Below are positions 14,562-23,228 of a stretch of 40,492 nt of DNA, one piece after another. This DNA is from JBICIG01 sp043101605 (lineage in GTDB: Bacteria > Planctomycetota > Phycisphaerae > Phycisphaerales > UBA1924). A program made the position numbers and the translations under genes. A model generated the notes under the pieces. That model saw only the letters and a program-made list of their open reading frames with translations, was not told the origin of the DNA and did not search any database. Where the stretch lies: the NCBI GenBank assembly GCA_043101605.1, contig JBICIG010000012.1:1-40492 (forward strand), in the 5' to 3' direction. Position 1 is the first letter of the stretch; each line of letters begins with the position of its first letter.

Positions 14562-16802
14562 TCAGCGTGCCGGGAGTGTCAGGCGGAAGGTCGCGCCGGG
14601 GGGGTCGGCGGGGAGGAGGTCGAGGGCGCCCCCGAGTTGTCGGGCGAGTCCGCGGGCGAGGGAGAGCCCGAGCCCGAGCCCGGAGCCGGGGGTGATCTCG
14701 GCGCGGTGGGCGCGGCCGAAGGCGGCGAAGATGCGTCGGCGTTCGCGTCTGGGGATGCCCGGGCCACGGTCGGCGAGTTCGATGTGGACTCTGTCGCGGA
14801 CGCGCCGGGCGGTGAGGGTGAGGCGTGGATCGTCGGGGTTGGCGGCGTACTTGCAGGCGTTGTCGACGAGGTTGGTGAGGATGCGGCCGAGGGCGTCGGG
14901 CTCGTCGGGGACGCGGGCGTCGAGGGCGGCGTCGTCGAGGCGCGCTTCGAGGGTCAGCCCGCCCTGCTCGGCGCGGCGATGGAGCCCGGGGAGGATCGCG
15001 TCGAGCATTGGGCGGAGTTCGGCGGCGGGGCGGTCGGCGGCGGCGGGGCGGCGGCCGAGGCGGGCGTAGGCGAGAACATTCTCGACGATGGAGGCGAGGC
15101 GGCGCGATTCGCCCTTGAGGGTGGCGAGGTACTCGGCGCGGCGGGATTCGTCGCGGACCATGCCGTCGGCGAGCATCTGGGAGTAGAGGCAGAAGGTGGT
15201 CAGCGGGGTGCGGAGTTCGTGGGTGACGGCGGAGACGAATCGCCCGCGGCGTTCGGAGAGGCGCATCGAGAGTCGGAGGACGATGCCGATCGCGGCGATC
15301 GCGAGGATGACCGCGAGCCAGGTGACGATGAGCGCCTGGCGCGTGGGGCTGAAGGCGGGGATGGTCGACGCGGGGATGGAGGAGAGCACGAGGCGTGCGG
15401 GGATGCTCGCGAGGCGCTCGCCGGTGGCGGGGGGCGAGCCCGCGGCGGGGAGGATCGAGACGGTGGGCACGGGCTCGAGATCGGCGCCGGGGGCGAGATC
15501 GATGATGCGGGCGAGAAGGAACTGGCGGACGGCGGGCCAATCGAGCCAGAAACCCTGGCGGACTTCGCGGTCGCCGATGCGGACGGTGCGGAGGTAGAGC
15601 AGTTCGCGTCCGCCGGCGGGATCGGCGCACCAGAGGGGCTCGAAGGGGCCCTGGACGATGCGGGTGTCGGTCGCGCGGGCGGGGGGCTGGCCGAGGGCGG
15701 CGCCGGCGGCGAGTTCGTGTGCGGCGTCTCCGAGCGTGCGCGCGAGGAGGCGGCGTTCGCCGCGGTCCTGATCGCGGTCGTCTCTGGCGGATTCCTCAAG
15801 GAGCGTGATGGTGTCGACGGGTTCGGCGGGAGCGGCGGCGGGTTCGTCGTTGCGCGCGCGGTCGGGGGTTTCTGGTTGCTCGCGCGAGGCGGTCTCGGTG
15901 GTATTGGCGCGGTCGGGGTCGGGGTCGGGCTTGGCGGCGAGTTTGGTTTCGCGGGTCTCGGCACCGGCGTTGGCTGCTGCGCCTTCGGCGTCGCGCTTCT
16001 CTCCCGCGTCGGCGAGTTCGGATTCGAGCGGGGCGGGTTCGTCGGCGGCGCGGCGGCGGGTGGGGGGAACCTCAAGGTTGTTGAGGTAGGCCGACTGGGA
16101 GGGAGGGGTGTTGCGGGCCTGTTCGAAGAGTTGCTGGCGCGCGGCGAACTCGTCGGTCGAGCGTTGGAGTTGCATCGCGCCGAGTTCGGCCTGCTGGGTC
16201 TCGGTGCGCTCGGCTTCGGCGCTCTGGCCGGCATCTGGCTCGCGGTTGGACTCGGCTTGGGGTGCGCGGGCGGCGGAGCTGAGGCCTCGCTGGGCGGGCT
16301 GTTCGAGCATCGCCTGGACGCGGGCGAGCATGGCCTGTGATCGCCCGATGGAGCCGGCGAGGTCGTCGGCGCGGGCGCGGTCGGCGAGCGGGCCGGTGGG
16401 GACCTGGGGCGAGCGGATGCTGCCGTCGGCGTCGATCTCGAAGTGGAGGCGGATGAGTTCGTCGGGCGCGAGGAGCGCGGGCGAGGCGACGAGTCGCTCG
16501 TCCATCGGATCGAGGGCGTCGTCGGCGTCCTCGGGGAGGCGGGTGTAGGGGCGGTCGATGCGGAAGTAGGCGCGGTACTCGAACCAGGGTCGGGCGGATT
16601 CGGCGGCGAGGAGGGGCGTGACGGCCGAGTCCATGCGCCAGAGGGCGAGGCGCAGGGCTTCCTGCTCGTCGGCGCGGAGGCGCTGCTCGTGCTCGCGGCG
16701 TTCGAGGCGGAGCATCTGCCAGGTGACCCACGCGAGCCCCTCGACGACGAGGAGCGCGCAGAGGGCGTAGGTGATCCAGGGGAGTTTCTTGGAGGTCTTC
16801 AT
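14562..16802 (-). CDS. Sensor histidine kinase with large extracytoplasmic region
   Basis: 746-residue inner-membrane kinase partnered with the response regulator upstream (ATGA overlap). TM1 is at about 11-32 and TM2 at about 490-511, so some 455 residues face the periplasm. That region includes a low-complexity stretch rich in Ala, Glu, Gln, Arg and Pro (about 190-350) that is probably disordered or coiled. No HAMP is evident: TM2 is followed almost directly by the H-box FVSAVTHELRTPLTTF, with phosphoacceptor H528. The ATPase part has the N-box TNLVDNACKYA (about 643-653), G1 DRGPGIP (about 679-685) and G2 GSGLGLGLSLA. These are all intact, so the kinase should be active. The signal is unknown. 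Confidence 0.93.
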   Translation of the reverse strand: MKTSKKLPWITYALCALLVVEGLAWVTWQMLRLERREHEQRLRADEQEALRLALWRMDSAVTPLLAAESARPWFEYRAYFRIDRPYTRLPEDADDALDPMDERLVASPALLAPDELIRLHFEIDADGSIRSPQVPTGPLADRARADDLAGSIGRSQAMLARVQAMLEQPAQRGLSSAARAPQAESNREPDAGQSAEAERTETQQAELGAMQLQRSTDEFAARQQLFEQARNTPPSQSAYLNNLEVPPTRRRAADEPAPLESELADAGEKRDAEGAAANAGAETRETKLAAKPDPDPDRANTTETASREQPETPDRARNDEPAAAPAEPVDTITLLEESARDDRDQDRGERRLLARTLGDAAHELAAGAALGQPPARATDTRIVQGPFEPLWCADPAGGRELLYLRTVRIGDREVRQGFWLDWPAVRQFLLARIIDLAPGADLEPVPTVSILPAAGSPPATGERLASIPARLVLSSIPASTIPAFSPTRQALIVTWLAVILAIAAIGIVLRLSMRLSERRGRFVSAVTHELRTPLTTFCLYSQMLADGMVRDESRRAEYLATLKGESRRLASIVENVLAYARLGRRPAAADRPAAELRPMLDAILPGLHRRAEQGGLTLEARLDDAALDARVPDEPDALGRILTNLVDNACKYAANPDDPRLTLTARRVRDRVHIELADRGPGIPRRERRRIFAAFGRAHRAEITPGSGLGLGLSLARGLARQLGGALDLLPADPPGATFRLTLPAR

Positions 16803-17539
16803 CCCGAGCCCTCGCGGGTGGGCTCGGGTGACTCGGAGCGTGCCGCGTCGTCGGCGAAGGCGTAGCCCTTGGCGCGGACGGTGCGGATGACGCGCGGGTT
16901 GGCGGGGTCGTCGCGGAGTTGTTCGCGGAGTCGCGCGATCGCCATGTCGACGGTGCGGGACTGCACGCCGCGCGGGTCGATGCCCCAGACGCGCTGGAGG
17001 AGTTCGTCGCGGGAGACGACGCGGCCGGGGCTGGCGGCGAGGTAGCCGAGGACTTCGGCTTCGCGTTCGGAGAGGTCGGTGGTGGTGCCGTCGGCGTGGG
17101 TGACGCGTCGGCGTTCGAGGTCGATGCGGAGCCCGGGAGCTTCGATGATGCCGAGGGTGCGCGGGCGTTCGGCGCTGCGTCGGAGGACGGCTTCGACGCG
17201 TGCGAGGAGTTCGTCGGCGTTGAAGGGCTTGACGACATAGTCGTCGGCGCCGAGCTTGAGCCCGCTGATTTTGTCCGAGGGCTCGCCGCGCGCGGTGAGG
17301 AAGATGACCGGGAGCCCGGGCTTGGCGCGACGGAGCTGTTCGAGCATCTCGAAGCCGTTGAGCTTGGGCATCATGATGTCGAGGAGGACGAGGTCGATGT
17401 CCTGGCTGCAGGCGGCGTCGAGGCCGGCGCGGCCGTCGGGCGCTTCGAGGACGGCGTAACCGTTGTAGTCGAGTGCGTCGGCGATGCCGCGACGGATCGG
17501 TTCGTCGTCTTCGACCACGAGGATGCGTGCGTGCGGCAT
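16799..17539 (-). CDS. OmpR/PhoB-family response regulator
   Basis: 246-residue transcription factor. The receiver domain (about 5-118) has acidic pocket E10/D11/D12, phosphoacceptor D54 in VLLDIMMPKLNGFEML, T82 and K104 (VVKPF). The C-terminal winged helix (about 135-232) has LSEREAEVLGYLAASPGRVVSR and SRTVDMAIARLREQLRDD, with the wing VIRTVRAKGYAF. AAGGAG precedes the ATG. It is the first gene of a two-gene operon with the kinase. Target genes cannot be read from the window, although the divergent or neighbouring VIT/VWA and ndh genes are candidates by position only. Confidence 0.95.
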   Translation of the reverse strand: MPHARILVVEDDEPIRRGIADALDYNGYAVLEAPDGRAGLDAACSQDIDLVLLDIMMPKLNGFEMLEQLRRAKPGLPVIFLTARGEPSDKISGLKLGADDYVVKPFNADELLARVEAVLRRSAERPRTLGIIEAPGLRIDLERRRVTHADGTTTDLSEREAEVLGYLAASPGRVVSRDELLQRVWGIDPRGVQSRTVDMAIARLREQLRDDPANPRVIRTVRAKGYAFADDAARSESPEPTREGSG

Positions 17540-17676
17540 GGCGGGCTCCTTGAAGAAGGAGAGGGCGGGCCCGGTCCCGGGTGGGTCCGGAGTGGGACTC
17601 CGGTGTGCATCATCGGCGATCGTGCCGCCGGACGCGAACCGGAGCGGGGCCGGGCCGCCCTTTCCGAGAGAGGGGG

Positions 17677-19968
17677 TCAGGAGGCGGGCTCGACGAGGAT
17701 GCGTTGCCCGCGGTGGAGCAGGTAGACCTCACCCCGGTTGGCGAGGAGGCTCTGGCGGCCGGTGGCGGCGAGTTCGTCGGCGAGTTCGAAGTAGCGGGTC
17801 GAGGCGAACGCGATGGTCTCGTCGGGATCGGCGGTCTCCTGCCCGATGAGGCGCGAGTCGATCCAGCGCGTGGCGCGGCGGACGAGGGCGCGGTCGGCGT
17901 TCTGCTGGACGGCCTGGCCGAGTTGCACGCGGTTCATGCGCGCGTCGAGGTAGCCCTCGGACGGCGACATCGGGCGGGCGGCGGCGGTCTGGGCGTTGAG
18001 GTTCATCTCCTGGTTGACCGCGGCCATACCCGAGCGGTCCAAGACGGCGCGTTCGCGGAGGGCGCGGGTGGCCCCGGCGGCGATGTCGCGGCGGGCCATC
18101 TCCCCGGCGTCTTCATCGGCGAGGAAGGCGGTGTACTCGGTGAGGATGCCGAACTCGGTGGAGAGGTGGACGATCTCGTCGACGAGTTCGGTCATGCGCG
18201 GATCGTTGGACGCCACAGTGCCCTGCTCGCCGAGCCGGCGGACGGCTTCGGTGAGGACGCCGATGCGGCGCGTCGCCCAGAGGCGCGGGACGAAGGCGTT
18301 CTTCATGGAGGCGTCGCGGGCGTGGAAGGGGACGGAGAAGGTGCGGACGCGGTCGCCGACCTTGCCCTCGATCTGGAGCGTGCCGTGGCGGAGGTTGTCG
18401 TAGCGGCCGACGACGACGAGTTGGTCGCCGGCGAAGAGGTCTGGGAGTTCGGCGGGGAGGACCTGAGTGAAGCGGCCGTTGCCGAGGTGCGAGGGATCGG
18501 AGCCGGTGAACTCGGGCCACGCGAGGACGGGCCCGGCGAGCTTCTTGAAGACCTCGCCGACCTTCACCTCGACGCTCTGGTCGGGGAGGACGAAGGTGCT
18601 GACGGCGCGGGAGTCGCGGGCGAGGCGGGTGAGGAGGGGCGCGTTGACATCGAAGCCGACGCCGAAGGTGAAGACGCGTCGCTGGTGGGGGTTGGCGGTG
18701 TCGATGAGCTTGGCGATGTCGGCTTCCTTGGTGCGGCCGATGGTTGCGAGCCCGTCGGTGAGGAAGAGGACGATGGGGAGGGTGCCGGGGCGGGGCTGGG
18801 GGCGGAGGGCCTCGGCGAGTGCGTCGTGGATGTTGGTGCCGCCGATCGCCTGGATGTTCTTGAGGTAGTCGCGTGCGAGTTGGACGGACTGCTCGCCGCG
18901 CTGGACGGGCTTGTCGGCGAAGGGGTCGATGGTGTCGGAGTAGGCGATGATGTTGAAGTACTCGTCGGGGCCGAGGGCTTCGATGATCTGGAGGGCGGAC
19001 TCGGTGGCCTGGGCGAGCTTCTCGCCGCGCATGGAGCCCGAGCGGTCGAGGACGATGGTGACCTCGCGCGGGAGGCGGAGGGCCTCGTCCGGGGCGGGGG
19101 GGGCGGCGAGAAGCATGAAGTAGCCCGAGTTCTCACCGAGCGCGGGATCGGGGTAGGCGATGACGGTGGCGGCGAAGTCTTCGCCGGCGGGCTGGCGGAC
19201 GATCGAGAGCGCGACGCTGCCCGGCTCGTGGGGCTTGGCGACCGAGACGCGGTGTTCGCGCGCATTCTTCTCGATGGCCAGATCGTGCGAGGGGCTGTAG
19301 ATGGTGGCGATGGGGCGCGAAGCGCGGATGGTCAGGTCGATGCGCCACTCGATGCCGGTGTCGGCGAGGGACTGGGTGCGCGGGAGGAGGTAGTCGACGC
19401 GGTCGCCCTCGGCTTCGAGGAGCTGCTCGTAGGTGAGGACGATGGTCTGGGTGCCCTGGGGCGGGACGGGGAAGATGTTGGAGCGGATGAAGCCGTAGCC
19501 GGCGAACTCGAGGATCGCGGGATCCTGCATGCGTCGGACGATGTCTTCGTAGATGCGGCGGGCTTCGTCCTTGGGGAGGAGCCGAGCGCCGCCGTCGCCC
19601 CCGAGCCCTTCGAGCTTGAAGTAGCGGATCGCGGCGCCGTCGGGGACGGGGGCGATCAGCTCTGCTTCCTGCACGCGGCTGGCGGGGTTGGAGACGGTCA
19701 TGCGAAGGGTGGTCGTCGCGACCTGGTCGACGATGGTGACCTCGGCGCTGACGACGCTGAGCTGGATGGGGAACTGCGCATCGGGCGGAACGATGATGCG
19801 CGAGTTGGGGACGATGAGCTGCGCGGGACGCTCGGGTTGCAGGCTGGCTGATCGCATCTGCGCGGCCGCGGGCGCGGCGATCATCGCGACGAGCGAGACG
19901 AGTGCGGCGATGAGTGGCACCCGGCGTGCGGGCGTGAGAGCTGAGCGTGATCTTGTTCGTTGCGACAT
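17677..19968 (-). CDS. Secreted VIT and von Willebrand factor A domain protein
   Basis: 763 residues from ATG 19968 (earlier in-frame codons lack a signal peptide context). A signal peptide, PLIAALVSLVAMIAAPAAAQ, ends near residue 37. The VIT domain covers about 60-190 (LRMTVSNPASRVQEAELIAPVPDGAAI, YEDIVRRMQDPAILEF). The VWA domain from about 302 has MIDAS residues DRSGS (D308, S310, S312) and LFLTDGLATIG, so metal-dependent ligand binding is possible. This VIT-VWA pairing is that of inter-alpha-trypsin-inhibitor heavy chains and many bacterial surface proteins. The C-terminus (GQRILVEPAS) has no LPxTG, PEP-CTERM or dockerin-like tail. It was probably exported to the periplasm or beyond. Function is unknown. 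Confidence 0.9.
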   Translation of the reverse strand: MSQRTRSRSALTPARRVPLIAALVSLVAMIAAPAAAQMRSASLQPERPAQLIVPNSRIIVPPDAQFPIQLSVVSAEVTIVDQVATTTLRMTVSNPASRVQEAELIAPVPDGAAIRYFKLEGLGGDGGARLLPKDEARRIYEDIVRRMQDPAILEFAGYGFIRSNIFPVPPQGTQTIVLTYEQLLEAEGDRVDYLLPRTQSLADTGIEWRIDLTIRASRPIATIYSPSHDLAIEKNAREHRVSVAKPHEPGSVALSIVRQPAGEDFAATVIAYPDPALGENSGYFMLLAAPPAPDEALRLPREVTIVLDRSGSMRGEKLAQATESALQIIEALGPDEYFNIIAYSDTIDPFADKPVQRGEQSVQLARDYLKNIQAIGGTNIHDALAEALRPQPRPGTLPIVLFLTDGLATIGRTKEADIAKLIDTANPHQRRVFTFGVGFDVNAPLLTRLARDSRAVSTFVLPDQSVEVKVGEVFKKLAGPVLAWPEFTGSDPSHLGNGRFTQVLPAELPDLFAGDQLVVVGRYDNLRHGTLQIEGKVGDRVRTFSVPFHARDASMKNAFVPRLWATRRIGVLTEAVRRLGEQGTVASNDPRMTELVDEIVHLSTEFGILTEYTAFLADEDAGEMARRDIAAGATRALRERAVLDRSGMAAVNQEMNLNAQTAAARPMSPSEGYLDARMNRVQLGQAVQQNADRALVRRATRWIDSRLIGQETADPDETIAFASTRYFELADELAATGRQSLLANRGEVYLLHRGQRILVEPAS

Positions 19969-20145
19969 GGGAGCGTTCCTCGCGCTGGCTCGGACCGTGT
20001 GGGCGGTTGGCTCGGCCCGGTGCCGAGTCGTTGCCGCGTTCCTCCGCACAAGAGGTGTACGGAATCGCAGCGGCGCGGGGTGTAACGGGGGCGCAACCGG
20101 GGCGTCGGCGGCGGGTGGAGGACGCGTGCGGCCGGGCGGGAGATG

Positions 20146-21453
20146 TCAGTGGGCCGAGAGTTCTCGGATGAGCCCGCGGGGGAGGGCGATCGCCAGGGCG
20201 ATGGAGACGGCGAGCAGCAGGGCGACGAGTCCGAACGCGGCGGCGAGGCCGAGATGATCGACCGCGAGCTGGGCGAGGGGCGGGCCGACGGCGGCGATCG
20301 ACCACGCGCCGCCCATCATGAGCCCCGAGGCGAGGCTGGTGCGGTGCGGGAGGAGGCGCTGGGCGAGTGAGATGGTGACCGGGACGAGCCCGCCGTAGCC
20401 GATGCCGGTGAGGACGGCGACGGTCCACGCGAGGGCGAGCAGGGCGGGGCCGGTCGCGACATCGTCGATGAAGGGGAAGAGGGCGATCGCGGCGATCCCG
20501 ATGCACGGGACGAGTATGAGCCCGGTGCGCTGGTGCTTGGGGGCGAGCATGGCGCCGAGGGCGAGCCCGCCGGCGGCCATGCCGACCTGCATGGCGGCCT
20601 GGAGCGGGCCGTTGATCATGGAGGCGTTGGCGCGGACGGCGGGGTCAAGGGCGGCGACACCGGCGCGGGACATCGCCTGCAGTTCGGCCCATCGGACGAG
20701 GAGGGTGACGAGCGCCATGTTGACGGTGAAGCGGATGGCGTTGCCGGCAAAGAGGAGCCAGACGGCGCGCCAACGGAGCTTGCGGACTTCGGGCGGCAGA
20801 GCGCGGTGGGTGTCGTGGGCGTCGCGGTGGCGGTGCGGGACGCGGGTGACGGCCCAGGCCATGGCGCCCACGGCGAGGACGCCGGGGATGATCAGCCACG
20901 CGAGGGCGCGGACGCCGAACTGATCGACATAGAAGGGGCTGATGGAGTTGCCGGCGAACCCGCCGAGCATGCCCGCGACGAAGAAGATCGAGACGCCGAG
21001 CGAGCGTTTGGAGCCGGCGAGCTGCCCGGCCGATGCGGCACCGACGGGGTGGAAGGCGCCGATGCCGGCGGTCCCGATCGCCTGGACGAGCAGGAGTTGG
21101 GGGTAGGTCTGGACGAAGCCGAGCGAGCCGATCGCGAGGACGGCGGCGAGGAAGCCGAAGACGCCGACGAGCCGCGAGTCGTGCCGATCGCTGAGGATCG
21201 CGACGAGGGGCTGGACGACGCCCGAGCAGATCGAGCCGAGGGCCAGCAGCAGCGCCCCCTGATTGGGGGAGAGATCGAGGCGTCCCTCGAGGACGGTCAG
21301 CAGGGGGATGATGGTGAAACTGAAGTAGTCGACGATGGAGTGGGTGGCGATGACGGTGCCGAAGCGCGTTCGGCGGTGCGGCGTGGCATCGGCCACGACG
21401 GGGTCGACGCCGGCGTGGCCGGCGGGCGGGGCGGGTGTAGCAGCAATCGACAT
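20146..21453 (-). CDS. MFS transporter, fosmidomycin-resistance (Fsr)-like
   Basis: 435-residue polytopic carrier with about 12 hydrophobic segments in two halves, separated by a charged loop (TRVPHRHRDAHDTHRALPPEVRKL). The segment QAIGTAGIGAFHPVGAASAGQLAG resembles the G-x-G-x-A-x-F-H-P signature of the Fsr (fosmidomycin resistance) group of drug and sugar exporters. ILSDRHDSRLVG is the expected loop 2-3 motif. The natural substrate is unknown. TAAGAA lies 7 bases before the ATG with no Shine-Dalgarno sequence. It stands alone between the VIT/VWA gene (downstream) and the divergent PEP-CTERM-like gene. Confidence 0.87.
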   Translation of the reverse strand: MSIAATPAPPAGHAGVDPVVADATPHRRTRFGTVIATHSIVDYFSFTIIPLLTVLEGRLDLSPNQGALLLALGSICSGVVQPLVAILSDRHDSRLVGVFGFLAAVLAIGSLGFVQTYPQLLLVQAIGTAGIGAFHPVGAASAGQLAGSKRSLGVSIFFVAGMLGGFAGNSISPFYVDQFGVRALAWLIIPGVLAVGAMAWAVTRVPHRHRDAHDTHRALPPEVRKLRWRAVWLLFAGNAIRFTVNMALVTLLVRWAELQAMSRAGVAALDPAVRANASMINGPLQAAMQVGMAAGGLALGAMLAPKHQRTGLILVPCIGIAAIALFPFIDDVATGPALLALAWTVAVLTGIGYGGLVPVTISLAQRLLPHRTSLASGLMMGGAWSIAAVGPPLAQLAVDHLGLAAAFGLVALLLAVSIALAIALPRGLIRELSAH

Positions 21454-21460
21454 GGGTGGA

Positions 21461-21466
21461 TTCTTA
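21461..21466 (-). promoter_or_regulatory. -10-like box of the MFS gene
   Basis: TAAGAA, followed by T, on the minus strand, 7 bases before the ATG. No ribosome binding site can fit between, so a leaderless start is suggested. No good -35 hexamer is visible. Confidence 0.3.
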
Positions 21467-21901
21467 GCGGTCGTGCGGATCGTGCTGAGCGGGATGGGGG
21501 CGCGGGCCGATCAGAACCGGCGGAATCCCGGAGAAGGTTCGGGAATCGGCGCACATTGGAGTCGGAGGTGTCTTTCTTTGGGGGCGGCGGGTCGGCCGGG
21601 ACGGGATCGTTGTCGGCTGGATGGACCCGAGCGGGCCCGAGTTGGCCGGTGCTGGCCAAGGCTGGCCGGGCCGGTGGAAGTTGGAAGTGATTGAAGCCCG
21701 GTGAGAGTCAGTGTTCTTGGTCAGCGTTGTGTGAAACGGGGAGATTTTCCTAGGAGATCGGTTGCACGCCGGCGTATTATTGGAACAGGCCAAGCGGCGG
21801 CAGAATCCGTCGACTGTCCGCCCCCGTACCTGATGAGGAAAGGGGCCGGTCTCGTGGGGTACGAGGCCGAAACGAGAATTCAAAGAGAAAGGGAGAGGAC
21901 G
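21467..21901 (+). other. Intergenic region and leader of the PEP-CTERM-like gene
   Basis: About 430 bases between divergent genes. TATTAT at 21775-21780 is the best -10 candidate for the plus-strand gene and leaves a leader of about 115 bases. The leader has an 8-bp hairpin, GGTCTCGT (21848-21855) with ACGAGGCC (21861-21868), and ends in GGGAGAGG, a good ribosome binding site for ATG 21902. A CTGATGAG followed by GAAAC around this hairpin recalls a hammerhead core but lacks the flanking stems. I see no RNA gene or repeat in 21481-21760. Confidence 0.4.
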
Positions 21902-22984
21902 ATGTCCAAGAAGACCATTGCGTCCGTCATTGCGCTGATTGCCGCGTCCGGTGCCGCGCAGGCTCAGGTCAACGGCGAGATCGTGTTCACCGACCTTCTG
22001 ACCGACGGCGTGTGGTCGGTCGCGCCGGTGGCGAACTCGACGCCCACGCTGCGGTTTGACTACTCGGGCGGGCAGAACCCGGTTCGCCTGGCCGACATCG
22101 TCGAGGGCCCGGGCGGGTCGTTCTATGTCGCCGATTCGGCTTACAACGTGATCGCCGACGACCTGCGCCTGGCACGCATCACCCGCCTGAACAATCTGTT
22201 CGGCGCGGCGACCAGCACGACGATCAACTCGGGCTTCCCGATCGAGAACCCGATCGGCATGGCGCTGTCGGACGACGGGCAGTACCTGGCGACGATCAAC
22301 AACTCGCCGGCGGCCCAGAGCGACACGATCAAGGGTGTTCTGGGCATCTCGACGACGCCCAACGGCTTCGTGAACACCATGTACCAGCAGGGTCCGTTCA
22401 GCGACCCGCTGCCGACCTTCCGCGCCGGCACCTACATCGTCAACGACCCCAACTCGGGCGACTACTTCGCGATGACGGTCAACGGCGGGCTCAACGGCGG
22501 CTCGACCGACAGCACCAGCGCCAGCAGCCTGTGGCGCATCAGCGTGCAGGACGGGACGACCCTCGCCTCGACCTCGACGCTCGTCCAGGACTTCGGCGAC
22601 AACGGGACCGGCTTCGGCTTCGACATCACCCAGATGCGCGGTCTCGGCGTCGACGGCAACGGCGACCTCTACATGACCGCGTTCGAGCGGGGCGAGATCT
22701 ACAAGATGACCGACCCCAACGGGGCGGCCACCCTGAGCCTCCTCGCCAGCGGGCTGAGCCAGCCCGAGGCGATCGAGTTCAACCCCTTCACGGGCAAGCT
22801 CGTCGTGTCGCTGCGCGACAACCTGGTCAACCCGTCGATCATCCAGATGAACACCGACGGCACGGGCATCGAGACGGTGGCCGAGGGCGTGTTCGCCCGC
22901 GGCTTCGCGTTCGTGCCGGCGCCGTCGAGCATCGCGCTGCTCGGCCTGGGCGGTCTGGCGGCCACCCGCCGTCGCCGCGGCTGA
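21902..22984 (+). CDS. Secreted protein with PEP-CTERM-like sorting signal
   Basis: 360 residues from ATG 21902, after a strong GGGAGAGG. The signal peptide KKTIASVIALIAASGAAQAQ ends near residue 21. The body has repeated beta-propeller-like segments (VRLADIVEGPGGSFYVAD, NPIGMALSDDGQYLATI, RGLGVDGNGDLYMTAFERG, QPEAIEFNPFTGKLVV), resembling NHL/SMP-30-type six-bladed folds. The C-terminus FVPAPSSIALLGLGGLAATR followed by Arg-rich residues has the Pro motif, hydrophobic helix and basic tail of PEP-CTERM signals, which exosortase cleaves. The motif reads PAPSS rather than PEPST. No exosortase gene is present here. A strong terminator follows. Ligand or enzymatic activity is unknown. Confidence 0.85.
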   Translation: MSKKTIASVIALIAASGAAQAQVNGEIVFTDLLTDGVWSVAPVANSTPTLRFDYSGGQNPVRLADIVEGPGGSFYVADSAYNVIADDLRLARITRLNNLFGAATSTTINSGFPIENPIGMALSDDGQYLATINNSPAAQSDTIKGVLGISTTPNGFVNTMYQQGPFSDPLPTFRAGTYIVNDPNSGDYFAMTVNGGLNGGSTDSTSASSLWRISVQDGTTLASTSTLVQDFGDNGTGFGFDITQMRGLGVDGNGDLYMTAFERGEIYKMTDPNGAATLSLLASGLSQPEAIEFNPFTGKLVVSLRDNLVNPSIIQMNTDGTGIETVAEGVFARGFAFVPAPSSIALLGLGGLAATRRRRG

Positions 22985-23010
22985 TCGATCCGCGATCAAG
23001 GCACCCCGAG

Positions 23011-23044
23011 CCCCCCGTCCTCGCCGACGGGGGGTTCTTTTTTT
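23011..23044 (+). terminator. Rho-independent terminator after the PEP-CTERM-like gene
   Basis: CCCCCCGTC, loop CTCGCC and GACGGGGGG form a perfect 9-bp stem followed by TTCTTTTTTT. It starts 27 bases after the stop codon. Confidence 0.9.
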
Positions 23045-23189
23045 CTGGCTCGGGCGCTCGCGTCTGGATCGTGGCTCGGAGTCCGCCGCGGACCGAGAAC
23101 CCGGGCGTGCACCCCGGGGAATCCCGGTCGGCGGCGTGGGAGCGGGCGAGCAATTGGCCGCAACCCTGTGGATTCGGCTGCGAATGCCG

Positions 23190-23195
23190 TACATT
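23190..23195 (+). promoter_or_regulatory. -10 box of the M14 carboxypeptidase gene
   Basis: TACATT followed by GGG, 33 bases before ATG 23229. The same TACATTGG occurs 65 bases before the lipoprotein gene at 38556. The 145 bases from the preceding terminator to this box show nothing else recognisable. Confidence 0.45.
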
Positions 23196-23228
23196 GGGGG
23201 TCGGTTCCTGCACGCGAGGAGGGGTTTC

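Noticed and set aside
13035..16340. 1101-codon plus-strand open frame across ndh and the kinase
   Set aside because: Gly/Glu/Val-rich shadow typical of the complement of GC-rich genes; the minus strand encodes clear NDH-2 and histidine kinase proteins.
21830..21873. Hammerhead ribozyme-like core (CTGATGAG ... GAAAC) in the leader of the PEP-CTERM-like gene
   Set aside because: Stem I, stem III and a cleavage triplet in the right place are missing, and the sequence between the core boxes prefers its own 8-bp hairpin.
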